NCBI GenBank assembly: GCA_017384185.1
Contig: JAFNUH010000091.1
Coordinates: forward strand, 1-14,583
Direction: 5' to 3'
Length of the DNA: 14,583 nucleotides
Origin: Alistipes sp.
Lineage (GTDB): Bacteria > Bacteroidota > Bacteroidia > Bacteroidales > Rikenellaceae
Shown: positions 7,624-14,583 of the stretch, piece by piece
Layout: every line of letters starts with the position of its first letter
How positions within the stretch are numbered: the first letter of the stretch is position 1
Position numbers and translations under genes: made by a program
Notes under the pieces: model-generated
What the model saw: the letters and a program-made list of their open reading frames with translations, nothing else
What the model was told of the DNA's origin: nothing
Database searches by the model: none

Positions 7624-9360
7624 ATGAAAAGAGATAACAACCTGATAATACTCCTGCTCTTTATGCTCGGTTGCGGACTCTTCGTCGAGCTAAACTTCCG
7701 CTATTGGTATGCATTTATGGAGCAGTATATGATGTTCCAAACAACATCTGACTACCTCGTGCGCCACCTCACCGAGCCAGGTGGAATGGTGGGATACCTC
7801 ACAGACTTTATTTCGATGGGATTCTACTATCCGTTATGTGCCGCTCTGGTCATCGCACTGATTGCAGGCATTGTATCGTACAGTTTCCACCGCTTCCTCA
7901 AGGCGTGTGGCGTTGAGCGAAGTATGCTTATAGCCGTAGCCCCCGCTACCCTGCTGCTCCTCTTTCCGCAGGAGAGCATTGCCCATATGCTAACCCTCAC
8001 GGTTGCCATCCCGCTCGCTGCGGCATACACCGCAATCAAGAACGACAAGATACGCTGGAGCATAGGATTCATTGCGCTTACCGCCATCTACTTCCTTGCC
8101 GCACCTGCAAACCTTATCTTTGCGCTGATGGTTGCCGTATATGAGCTTATCGCACATCGTCGTTACGGAGTGGCTGCGGCAGCTACTGCGTGGAGCGCAT
8201 TGTTGCCACTTCTGGCAATGAATATCTTCTACACCATCCCGATGCGTGAGGCGTATATCGGTAAGCATATTGCTCACCCCGAGGTGGCATTCCCCACAGC
8301 ACTATGGGTTATGGGTGCGATATACCCCATATTGGCAGTCGCATTACGCCTCATTGGCAACAAGAGATTTATCGTAAGCGACAAATGGCACACAAGAGTT
8401 GAATACTCCGCCCTTGCCATCACGCTTATCGCCTGCATAATCTTCAAGGTAGACCTTATGGGTCAGCCATATATGTACGACCACCTCGCCCGTGAGGGTA
8501 AGTGGGAGAAGATTGTAGAGCACTCACAGCGATATGGCATTCGTGACTTCGATGCTCTTATCTACACCAACCTCGCCCTATCGCACACGGGACGTATGGC
8601 AACAGACTTCACTCGTACACCGCAGTTAGGTCTCTATGGTCTCTATCCTCGTGATACGAAGTATTACATCCAAAACATACTATCGAGCGAAGTATCTTGG
8701 CAGGTGGGACACGTCAACACAGCTCAACGCACAGCCTTCATCGGCACTCTCGGCTCACGTCGTAGCGTGCAACCCCGAATGATGAAACGTCTGGTTGAGA
8801 CATATATCGTAACGGGCGAGATGGCAGTTGCCGAGAAGTTTATAAAGGTACTCGAGAGTTATCCCCGCCTCAGTGCTTGGGCTTCGTCTATGCGCCCTCT
8901 GCTCAACGAGGAGGTTGCAGCCGCAACGGATTGGGTAGCCGAGAAACGCCGCCTTATGCCCGTAACGGATAATCTCTACGATATGCAGAATAGTTTCCCC
9001 AAGTCGGTGGAGGCTATCATTATGGATTGCCCCGAAAACAAGGCAGCGCTGGAGTATCTACTCTCGTTTGTGCTTATGTATAAGGATATTAACAACTTTA
9101 TGGGCTACATAGAGCCTTACAAGGGGCAAAATCTTCCCAAGCTCTACCAAGAGGCTATATGCGTATATCAGGCAACTAAACCCGATGAACAGATTTTGGA
9201 GGCATACAACATTGACCCTAAGATTTGGAATAGATTTGCTAATTATGACCGCAACATACAAATGATGAATGCAGAGACAGCATACAAGATGTATGGCGAT
9301 ACATATTATTACTATCTGCAATATGGCGCAACCCCCGAACCCCCTGAAACAAATAACTAA
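7624..9360 (+). CDS. Polytopic membrane protein, DUF6057-like, with soluble C-terminal helical domain
   Basis: 578 residues, function unknown. Residues 7-25 form a first hydrophobic segment, then about seven or eight more follow up to residue 280 (for example 67-90, 100-115, 119-138, 144-177, 181-205, 222-244, 260-280). The rest, about 285-578, is hydrophilic and rich in paired helices, with stretches such as LVETYIVTGEMAVAEKFIKV that resemble TPR or HEAT-like repeats. I associate this architecture with the DUF6057 family of Bacteroidota, from memory of the family rather than a search. It has its own promoter, and the next gene starts 1 base after its stop, so the two proteins are probably translated together and may interact, with the soluble domain and the lipoprotein both in the periplasm. 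It could be an uncharacterised envelope enzyme or assembly factor; no catalytic motif is recognisable. It faces away from the G3P operons, so a shared pathway is not implied. Confidence 0.65.
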   Translation: MKRDNNLIILLLFMLGCGLFVELNFRYWYAFMEQYMMFQTTSDYLVRHLTEPGGMVGYLTDFISMGFYYPLCAALVIALIAGIVSYSFHRFLKACGVERSMLIAVAPATLLLLFPQESIAHMLTLTVAIPLAAAYTAIKNDKIRWSIGFIALTAIYFLAAPANLIFALMVAVYELIAHRRYGVAAAATAWSALLPLLAMNIFYTIPMREAYIGKHIAHPEVAFPTALWVMGAIYPILAVALRLIGNKRFIVSDKWHTRVEYSALAITLIACIIFKVDLMGQPYMYDHLAREGKWEKIVEHSQRYGIRDFDALIYTNLALSHTGRMATDFTRTPQLGLYGLYPRDTKYYIQNILSSEVSWQVGHVNTAQRTAFIGTLGSRRSVQPRMMKRLVETYIVTGEMAVAEKFIKVLESYPRLSAWASSMRPLLNEEVAAATDWVAEKRRLMPVTDNLYDMQNSFPKSVEAIIMDCPENKAALEYLLSFVLMYKDINNFMGYIEPYKGQNLPKLYQEAICVYQATKPDEQILEAYNIDPKIWNRFANYDRNIQMMNAETAYKMYGDTYYYYLQYGATPEPPETNN

Positions 9361-9361
9361 T

Positions 9362-10825
9362 ATGAAAAAGATAAAGACCATATATCCACTCGTACTGCTC
9401 GCTGCCCTACTATTCGGCATTGCGTGCAACGAGCGCCCGACAACGGCTACGCCAACCAACGAGCTGCCGACAATATTCCCCGACTATACCGAGGTAACCA
9501 TACCTTATAATATAGCACCCCTAAACTTCCACCCAACGGAGGGTGCGGAGCGTTGTTATGCCGAGCTTAGCGGCAATGGCGTAACAATCTCGGCTACGGG
9601 CAAGGATGATGTACGCATAGAGGAAAAAGAGTGGCGCACGCTGCTTGATGCAAACCGTGGCGCAAGCATTAGTGTCAAGCTCTACACCAAGTCACAAGAT
9701 AAGTGGCAGGAGTGGGCTCCGTTCAACGTACACATCAGCGACAAAGATATCGACTCACACCTCGTATATCGTCTCATCGAGCCAGGCTACGAGAAGTGGC
9801 ACATAGTGGGCATATATCAGCGAAACCTCGAAAGCTTCGAGGAGAAGCCTATTATATTAAATAGTATGGTTGGCTACAACTGCATCAACTGCCACACATT
9901 CTGTGGCGGCGACCCATCGCAACTTATGTTCCATATGCGTGCGGCAAATGGTGGCACATACGTCGTGCAGGATGGGCAAATTGAGAAGCTCAATACCAAA
10001 ACAGACGGTACAATAAGCAACCTTACCTACCCCTATTGGCACCCCTCGGGCAACTACATCACCACATCGGTAAATACCATCCACCAATTCTTCCACGCCA
10101 CACGTGACAAGAAGATTGAAGTGTTTGACCTGCGCTCAGATGTTGTGGTATATGACGTGCGTAGCAAGGAGATTCTATCGAAGGCATCAATCATCTCGGA
10201 GGATAACTTCGAAACCTTCCCCTCATTCTCACCCGACGGCAAGTGGTTATACTACTGCAATGCTCCCGCAACCGAGATGCCCGACAACTATGACAAGGTG
10301 CGATACAGCCTCTGCCGTGTAGCGTTCGACGCAGATAAGGGAGAGATTTCGTCGGAGGTTGACACAATTGTCAAGGCAGACTCACTCAGCTACACATTCC
10401 CCCGCATCTCACCTAACGGACGCTACTTGATGTACACCGAGACAGCTTACGGTCAGTTCCCCATATGGCATAAGGATGCCGAAATTCGTATGGTTGACTT
10501 AGAGAGCCGCCAGAGCATAGATATGTCGGCTATGAACAGCCCCGAGACTGAGAGCTACCACTCGTGGAGTAGCGGCAGCGATTGGGTTGTGGTGAGTAGC
10601 CGACGTGACAACTCGCTTTACACACTCCCCTACCTATGTTATATTGGCGCTGATGGAAAACCCGGCAAGCCATTCCTCCTACCCCAGGAAGACCCCGAAA
10701 TGTACGACTATCTGCTCTACTCGTTCAATATTCCCGAGCTTGTAACGGGAGAGGTAGATATTAACCCATATGAGATTCAACAAGCAGCCTTAAACAAAGA
10801 GGCAGAACAAGTTAGCTTTAAATAA
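9362..10825 (+). CDS. Probable lipoprotein with one CxxCH heme motif and a TolB/WD40-like beta-propeller
   Basis: 487 residues from the ATG at 9362, one base after the upstream stop. The N-terminus (MKKIKTIYPL, then a hydrophobic run ending GIAC-N-E-R) looks like a lipoprotein signal with a slightly atypical lipobox. An open frame extends upstream to 9269, but that extension lies inside the preceding gene and hides the signal sequence. A CINCH sequence (Cys174, Cys177, His178) is a classic c-type heme attachment motif, with Cys181 nearby. After it come propeller-type repeats: HPSGNYI (near 225), FSPDGKWLYY (near 288), ISPNGRYLMY (near 349) and SSGSDWVVVSSRRD (near 402), typical of PD40/TolB blades. 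It may be an envelope cytochrome-propeller protein of unknown role, anchored to the inner or outer membrane and partnered with the membrane protein before it. Heme binding is inferred from one motif only; no cytochrome maturation genes are in the window. A terminator follows. Confidence 0.75.
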   Translation: MKKIKTIYPLVLLAALLFGIACNERPTTATPTNELPTIFPDYTEVTIPYNIAPLNFHPTEGAERCYAELSGNGVTISATGKDDVRIEEKEWRTLLDANRGASISVKLYTKSQDKWQEWAPFNVHISDKDIDSHLVYRLIEPGYEKWHIVGIYQRNLESFEEKPIILNSMVGYNCINCHTFCGGDPSQLMFHMRAANGGTYVVQDGQIEKLNTKTDGTISNLTYPYWHPSGNYITTSVNTIHQFFHATRDKKIEVFDLRSDVVVYDVRSKEILSKASIISEDNFETFPSFSPDGKWLYYCNAPATEMPDNYDKVRYSLCRVAFDADKGEISSEVDTIVKADSLSYTFPRISPNGRYLMYTETAYGQFPIWHKDAEIRMVDLESRQSIDMSAMNSPETESYHSWSSGSDWVVVSSRRDNSLYTLPYLCYIGADGKPGKPFLLPQEDPEMYDYLLYSFNIPELVTGEVDINPYEIQQAALNKEAEQVSFK

Positions 10826-10848
10826 AAATTTTTACTAATTTCCATTGT

Positions 10849-10884
10849 AAAATAACCCTGTCAAAATCGACAGGGTTATTTTTT
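10849..10884 (+). terminator. Intrinsic terminator after the propeller lipoprotein gene
   Basis: Perfect 14-base inverted repeat (10849-10862 and 10869-10882; core AACCCTGTC with GACAGGGTT) with a 6-base loop, followed by a T run (10879-10884). It starts 24 bases after the stop at 10825 and closes the two-gene operon. Confidence 0.9.
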
Positions 10885-11131
10885 ATACATAGTATCAAAA
10901 TATTAATATTTATCACACAAGCAATAAATCCGACTGCACCTTTTGATATACATTCTCCAATACCCCCGTTACACGTATTAACACACTCAATTTAGAGCAT
11001 TTTATATAGTTTATTATAGTATTTTTCGATTAATTATGCTTATATAGCTATAAAAGAATCTTATACATTACTGATTTTCTACGCTTTACATATCGTGACT
11101 ACATTTTTTGACAAAAAATATCAAAAATCAC
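10885..11131. other. AT-rich intergenic stretch upstream of the fimbrial promoter, no gene seen
   Basis: About 250 bases between the terminator and the fimbrial promoter, strongly AT-rich. I find no convincing coding frame, tRNA or repeat array. Small symmetric elements are present: TATAGCTATA at 11043-11052, and ATTTTTT-GAC-AAAAAAT at 11103-11119 just above the -33 box. Such AT-rich upstream regions can bind regulators or nucleoid proteins, but nothing here shows it. Confidence 0.5.
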
Positions 11132-11161
11132 TTGCATATTAAAAATATGTCACTAATTTTG
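11132..11161 (+). promoter_or_regulatory. Promoter of the fimbrial operon
   Basis: TTG (11132-11134), a 19-base spacer and TAATTTTG (11154-11161) fit the Bacteroidota promoter pattern. The predicted start of transcription is about 100 bases before the first ATG at 11272, so the operon has a long leader. A 15-base palindrome (11135-11149) fills most of the spacer between the two boxes. Confidence 0.7.
11135..11149. promoter_or_regulatory. Palindrome within the fimbrial promoter spacer (candidate operator)
   Basis: CATATT-AAA-AATATG is a perfect 6-base inverted repeat with a 3-base centre, located between the -33 and -7 boxes. A dimeric regulator bound here would directly compete with, or remodel, polymerase binding. 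AT-rich palindromes arise easily by chance in such sequence, so confidence is limited. Confidence 0.4.
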
Positions 11162-11215
11162 TACTCGAAAAAGATTGAAATATACATTATTTGTGCTTAC
11201 AGACAACAAAACATT

Positions 11216-11232
11216 ATGTGAATAAATCACAT
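11216..11232. promoter_or_regulatory. Inverted repeat in the fimbrial leader resembling a CRP/FNR-type half-site pair
   Basis: ATGTGA-ATAAA-TCACAT is a perfect 6-base inverted repeat with a 5-base spacer, about 50 bases below the predicted transcription start. It looks like the TGTGA/TCACA pair bound by CRP-type regulators, but those usually have a 6-base spacer. It could instead be a short RNA hairpin in the leader. Confidence 0.35.
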
Positions 11233-11271
11233 TCTTCAAATATCATAAACAAACAACAAAACCTGAAGAAG

Positions 11272-11853
11272 ATGAGGAGAGCCTTATTATTAATTTTCGT
11301 ACTTTGCGTAGCGAGTCTCAACAAACTCTCTGCACAAGAGTGGGGCGTAAAGACCAATCTACTTTATGACGCCACAACTTCTATCAATTTGGGTATCGAA
11401 AAAGCTGTCGCCGACAAGTGGACCATCGAGCTATCGGGCAACTGGAATCCCTTCCAGTTCGAAGATAACAAAAAGTGGAAGCACTGGTTGGTTCAGCCCG
11501 AAGTTCGATACTGGACTTGCCGTAAATTTGGTGGTCATTTCTTCGCCGCACACCTATTAGGCGGTGTTTACAACATAGGCAACATATCGGGATTGCCCGA
11601 CTTCCTGGGAACAGAGTTTTCACAGCTCGAAAAATATCGTTTTGAGGGTTGGTTCGCAGGTGCAGGTATCGGCTATGGTTACGCCTGGATGCTGGGCAAA
11701 CACTGGAACCTTGAGGCAGAGATTGGCGTAGGTTACGCATACAGCCGCTACGAAAAATTCCAGTGCATAGAGTGTGGCGAAAGACTCTATGACGACGACA
11801 ACCACTACTTCGGTCTTACAAAGGCTGCTATTAATTTGGTTTATCTCTTCTAA
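11272..11853 (+). CDS. DUF3575 family outer-membrane protein, first gene of the fimbrial operon
   Basis: 193 residues from the ATG at 11272, preceded by a purine-rich GAAGAAG. A signal peptide (MRRALLLIFVLCVASL, cleavage near LSA before QEW) is followed by GVKTNLLYDATTSINLGIE, typical of DUF3575 proteins. Alternating polar and hydrophobic or aromatic stretches and a C-terminal phenylalanine (INLVYLF) fit a small outer-membrane beta-barrel. A CIECG pair near residues 165-169, beside a Tyr-Asp-Asp-Asp stretch, may form a disulfide in a surface loop. DUF3575 genes commonly open Bacteroidales fimbrial loci; the exact role (assembly, anchoring or export) is not established. The next gene begins 12 bases downstream. 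A TTG 81 bases upstream is in frame but would bury the signal peptide, so it was not used. Confidence 0.85.
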   Translation: MRRALLLIFVLCVASLNKLSAQEWGVKTNLLYDATTSINLGIEKAVADKWTIELSGNWNPFQFEDNKKWKHWLVQPEVRYWTCRKFGGHFFAAHLLGGVYNIGNISGLPDFLGTEFSQLEKYRFEGWFAGAGIGYGYAWMLGKHWNLEAEIGVGYAYSRYEKFQCIECGERLYDDDNHYFGLTKAAINLVYLF

Positions 11854-11865
11854 AACTGACACGAT

Positions 11866-13335
11866 ATGAAAAGATATATAAATATTATATACATCATTGC
11901 AGCTCTGGTGAGCCTTGCGCCCGTGTCGGCGCAGCAGATTATGGACGGACAGGCTGAGGTTAAGAATCTTGGTATCGTTCGTGACGGTAGCCGCATCACA
12001 GTAAATATGGATGTAGATGTTACAGCTTTGGAGGTAGGCGCAGACGAGGTGGTAATTCTCACACCCGCACTTGTTAAGGGTGAGCAGGAGTTGGAGTTGC
12101 CCGCAATCGAGATTATGGGTCGTCGCTCAGATATCTACCACAAGCGCAACGACAGCTTCACAATCACAGAGAATCCCTATTACGCAGAGCGCACTGCGAA
12201 ACGCTCGGAGCGCAAGCAGGGCGAGCAGATTATCCCCTACACTGCCTCAACAACACTGCAGCAGTGGATGCGTGACGCAAAGGTTATCATCAAGCAGGGC
12301 AGCTGCAGTTGCGACAATACTCCGCTGGCTCTCGGGGACAACACACTCAAGGATCGTCTTCTTCCTCCCGTACACCAGCCACAGTATGTTTTGTCGCTGG
12401 TTACTCCCGACCCCGAGCCGGTAAAGATTCGTGAGGAGTCGCTCACAGCATACATTAACTTCATCGTTAATCGCTACGAGATTATTGAGAACTTTAAGAA
12501 CAACGCTTCGGAGTTGGCGTCAGTTATCGCATCAATCAAGAAGGTGGAGGATGATGACGACTTGACAATCTCAACTATCACAATCGAGGGTTGGGCATCA
12601 CCCGAGGCAAAGGAGAGCCACAACAAGACCCTATCGGACAATCGAGCAAACTCTTTGGGCGACTACGTAGCAAAGAAGACAGGTCTTAACCGAGATATGA
12701 TTAAGGCAACAGGTCGTGGCGAGGATTGGGTAGGCTTGCGCAAGTTGGTTGTTGAGTCAACAACATTGGAGAAAAAATCAGAGGCATTGGCAATCATCGA
12801 CGACACAACGCTGACACTCGACGAGAAGGATGCAAAGCTGAAGGCTATGGTACCCCCGACAATCTACCGATATATGTTGGAGGAGATGTACCCCTCACTG
12901 CGCCGCAACGACTACCGCATAGAGTATAGCGTACGCAACTTCGACATCGCAGAGGCTCGTGAGCTTATCAAGACAAACCCCAAGAAACTCTCTTTGGGCG
13001 AGATGTACAAGGTAGCGGGCAGCTATCCTAAGGGCTCGGCAGAGTACAAGGAGGCTATGACCATCGCCGCTCACAACTACCCCACCGTTGTTGCCGCAGC
13101 AGTTGATATGGCAGCGATGCAGATTGAGCAAGGTAACTACGACGCAGCATTGGCAACTCTGGCAAAGAGCGACAAGAGCGACGCACGTATCATCGCAACA
13201 CAGGGATATGTATATCTTATGAAGAGTGATTACGACAATGCCGGCAAGGCTCTGACCCGTGCAGCAGAGATGGGTCACGCCGACGCAAAGCACAACCTCG
13301 ATGAGATGACTAAATATTTGAAGAGCATAGAATAA
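11866..13335 (+). CDS. DUF3868 / OmpA-like / TPR protein of the fimbrial operon
   Basis: 489 residues. A signal peptide ends at PVSA-22 before QQ. Residues about 25-150 look like the DUF3868 N-terminal domain, with a GSCSC cysteine cluster after it. Residues about 235-350 are OmpA-C-like: IEGWASPEAKESHN, then LSDNRANSLGDYV, the pattern of peptidoglycan-associated OmpA domains. The C-terminus, about 370-489, has helical repeats of TPR or Sel1 type (QIEQGNYDAALATLAK; YLMKSDYDNAGKALTRAAEMGHADAK). The combination suggests an envelope protein that ties the fimbrial machinery to the cell wall. It lies 12 bases after the DUF3575 gene and 52 bases before the fimbrial subunit, with no promoter evident between, so it is part of one operon. 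Domain names come from family knowledge; no search was done. Confidence 0.85.
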   Translation: MKRYINIIYIIAALVSLAPVSAQQIMDGQAEVKNLGIVRDGSRITVNMDVDVTALEVGADEVVILTPALVKGEQELELPAIEIMGRRSDIYHKRNDSFTITENPYYAERTAKRSERKQGEQIIPYTASTTLQQWMRDAKVIIKQGSCSCDNTPLALGDNTLKDRLLPPVHQPQYVLSLVTPDPEPVKIREESLTAYINFIVNRYEIIENFKNNASELASVIASIKKVEDDDDLTISTITIEGWASPEAKESHNKTLSDNRANSLGDYVAKKTGLNRDMIKATGRGEDWVGLRKLVVESTTLEKKSEALAIIDDTTLTLDEKDAKLKAMVPPTIYRYMLEEMYPSLRRNDYRIEYSVRNFDIAEARELIKTNPKKLSLGEMYKVAGSYPKGSAEYKEAMTIAAHNYPTVVAAAVDMAAMQIEQGNYDAALATLAKSDKSDARIIATQGYVYLMKSDYDNAGKALTRAAEMGHADAKHNLDEMTKYLKSIE

Positions 13336-13387
13336 ACGAAATACTGAAAAAACGAATAAAATAATTAACCCAGAAAAACTAAAAACT

Positions 13388-14470
13388 ATGAAAAAGTATT
13401 TTATCGCAGCACTCGCATTGGTAGCAACAGTAGCTTGTAGCAAGGACGATGTATCGGATCCCATTTTGAACAACTCTTTGAAGAGTGTATCTATCACAAT
13501 TGCCAATATGGAGCAGACAACACGTGCACCATTTGAGGCAGGTGAGACAAATGAGGGCGTTACAAACACATTGTGTACAAGCATCGACGCAAACTTCTAC
13601 TTTATGTTTGCTGATGACACAGGTAACATCGTAAAGGTTGTAAATGGTAACGACGCAACAGCTCAGGCAAGTGGCAAGTACTTGTTCCACGCTATTCCTC
13701 AGAATGCAACTCAGATTGCGGCTATTGGAAATTACAAAGGATCTGATGTACCTGATGTAAACGATAAGATTTCTACATATAAGACAATGTGGAGAACCGA
13801 GACGGAGGATACTGTTAAAGCAAAGTATAAGTCACTTCTTGCTTATGGTAGTGACCATCTTGAAAACACTGGCGATTTCTGCGAGGTAACAACTGGTGAG
13901 CAGACTCACACATACCACCTCTATGAGGCAAGCATAACTGTAAAACCTTATATGTCTCGTATTGAGATTACTCACATCGGTTGTACAGACTTCGGTAATT
14001 ATGACAAGATTGCTGTATGCGACTTCGGTTTGGCAGCAGGTAAGTATGTAAAGAGCTTTGCATCGTTCACATCTGACGCTGACTTGACAGACACAGCTAA
14101 GATTCCTTACGTATTGACAACAGCGCACGATCACGGCAACGACACAAATGTTGTAGCTCCCACAGCTGGTGATGTTTGGTCTTGGAATATCGAACCTCAG
14201 GATGTAACCAACCTTGTAACAAAGTTCTACGTACACAATGCGACAACCACATTACAGGTTCCTTATCGTACTGTAACGATCAATAAGTATGAAGTAAATA
14301 ATAATAATATCGAAGAGTTTGAGTCTGGTAACATCTACCGTTTTGCTATCGACTTCTCACACAAGAACTTCGACGGCTCTGACGACAGATACATCTGCGC
14401 TGAGGTAGCAGTTACCATTGGCAAGTGGACTGTAAACGACGTTAAGGTTTCGTTCAACACTAACAACTAA
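13388..14470 (+). CDS. FimA/Mfa1-like fimbrial subunit, lipoprotein precursor
   Basis: 360 residues. The signal MKKYFIAALALVATVAC places a lipobox cysteine at position 17, followed by SKDD. The body is rich in beta-strand, Thr, Asp and Asn, as in the type V pilin (P_gingi_FimA/Mfa1) superfamily, and the C-terminus (VAVTIGKWTVNDVKVSF) resembles the last strand of these pilins. Arg46 in QTTRAPF sits where an Arg-specific protease removes the propeptide of Porphyromonas FimA (after Arg46 there), which would free a groove for strand exchange. A cleavable Arg favours a stalk or tip subunit over the uncleaved FimB/Mfa2 anchor, but a minor subunit is possible. It is third in the operon, and a hairpin and another gene start follow. 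Being surface exposed, it should be a variable antigen. Confidence 0.8.
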   Translation: MKKYFIAALALVATVACSKDDVSDPILNNSLKSVSITIANMEQTTRAPFEAGETNEGVTNTLCTSIDANFYFMFADDTGNIVKVVNGNDATAQASGKYLFHAIPQNATQIAAIGNYKGSDVPDVNDKISTYKTMWRTETEDTVKAKYKSLLAYGSDHLENTGDFCEVTTGEQTHTYHLYEASITVKPYMSRIEITHIGCTDFGNYDKIAVCDFGLAAGKYVKSFASFTSDADLTDTAKIPYVLTTAHDHGNDTNVVAPTAGDVWSWNIEPQDVTNLVTKFYVHNATTTLQVPYRTVTINKYEVNNNNIEEFESGNIYRFAIDFSHKNFDGSDDRYICAEVAVTIGKWTVNDVKVSFNTNN

Positions 14471-14519
14471 GAAAAACACAAAATTAAAGTTACCAAATTT
14501 AGTGCAATAAATGACTTTA

Positions 14520-14546
14520 TTGGGAGGGGAGTGAGTCCCCTCCCAA
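14520..14546 (+). other. GC-rich hairpin between fimbrial genes, lacking a T run
   Basis: A perfect 11-base inverted repeat (TTGGGAGGGGA at 14520-14530 and TCCCCTCCCAA at 14536-14546) encloses a 5-base loop, 50 bases after the fimbrial subunit stop and 20 bases before the next ATG. It is followed by CC and a run of A, not T, so it does not fit an intrinsic terminator on the plus strand. It is more likely to affect mRNA processing, stability or partial read-through, which would let the pilin be made in excess over downstream genes. Confidence 0.7.
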
Positions 14547-14566
14547 CCAAAAAAAATGGGAACGAT

Positions 14567-14583
14567 ATGAAAAGATTACTATA
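14567..14583 (+). CDS. Start of the next fimbrial-operon gene (partial, five codons)
   Basis: ATG at 14567 opens MKRLL and runs off the window. The bases around it (ACGATATGAAAAGAT) are the same as at the start of the DUF3868 gene at 11866, and MKRLL suits the beginning of a signal peptide. In related loci the next gene usually encodes another fimbrial subunit or the FimB/Mfa2-type anchor, but nothing here identifies it. Confidence 0.55.

Noticed and set aside
9269..9361. Upstream extension of the propeller lipoprotein to an ATG at 9269
   Set aside because: The extension overlaps the end of the preceding gene by about 90 bases and places the obvious signal sequence internally; the ATG at 9362 gives a proper N-terminus.
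11043..11052. TATAGCTATA palindrome
   Set aside because: Only 10 bases in very AT-rich DNA and about 80 bases above the promoter; readily expected by chance.
11191..11271. Extension of the DUF3575 gene to a TTG at 11191
   Set aside because: It would put 27 polar residues before a clear signal peptide, and TTG is a poor start compared with the ATG at 11272, which has a purine-rich GAAGAAG before it.
12895..13690. Minus-strand open frames opposite the DUF3868 and fimbrial genes
   Set aside because: Cys/Val-rich, low-complexity translations typical of the reverse strand of GCA/ACA/AAC-rich coding sequence, with no promoter or start context.
14520..14560. Hairpin at 14520-14546 as an intrinsic terminator
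   Set aside because: No T run follows on the plus strand, where the next bases are CC and A residues. It was kept as a hairpin of other or unknown role.
1..14583. Search for tRNA or rRNA genes, CRISPR arrays, insertion sequences and phage attachment sites
   Set aside because: No regularly spaced repeats, transposase-like frames, terminal inverted repeats or cloverleaf-like sequences were recognised by eye.

Overview
The window looks like a chromosomal segment of an anaerobic, gut-type member of the Bacteroidota, most likely order Bacteroidales. Three things point there. The -7 boxes match the Bacteroidota pattern TAnnTTTG with a TTTG or TTG about 19-20 bases upstream. Starts sit in AT-rich leaders without strong Shine-Dalgarno sequences. 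The fimbrial families (DUF3575, DUF3868, FimA/Mfa1-like) are characteristic of that group. Genus cannot be fixed from the sequence alone.

Left half (1-7410, all minus strand): two glycerol-3-phosphate (G3P) operons. The operon read first, from a promoter near 7440, is gpsA-like NAD(P)-linked G3P dehydrogenase, then glpT (G3P/phosphate antiporter), then a secreted glycerophosphodiester phosphodiesterase. It ends at a strong hairpin terminator (4088-4125). The next operon starts at a well-formed promoter (3960-3991) carrying a tandem 16-base repeat, and encodes glpA-glpB-glpC, the anaerobic quinone-linked G3P dehydrogenase; glpC runs off the left edge. Together they describe release of G3P from phospholipid-derived glycerophosphodiesters outside the inner membrane, uptake by GlpT, and oxidation to dihydroxyacetone phosphate by GlpABC. 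No glycerol kinase or glycerol facilitator is seen, so the cluster appears built for G3P and phosphodiester scavenging rather than free glycerol.

Middle (7624-10825, plus strand): a self-contained two-gene unit with its own promoter and terminator. It encodes a polytopic membrane protein (DUF6057-like) and, one base later, a probable lipoprotein that has a single CxxCH heme-attachment motif followed by a TolB/WD40-like beta-propeller. Its function is unknown, and it is the least explained part of the window.

Right part (10826-14583, plus strand): an AT-rich stretch of about 390 bases with a promoter and two palindromes, then the beginning of a type V (FimA/Mfa1-type) fimbrial operon: a DUF3575 outer-membrane protein, a DUF3868/OmpA-like/TPR protein, a FimA/Mfa1-like fimbrial subunit lipoprotein precursor, an unusual GC-rich hairpin, and the first five codons of the next gene. 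The operon continues beyond the window.
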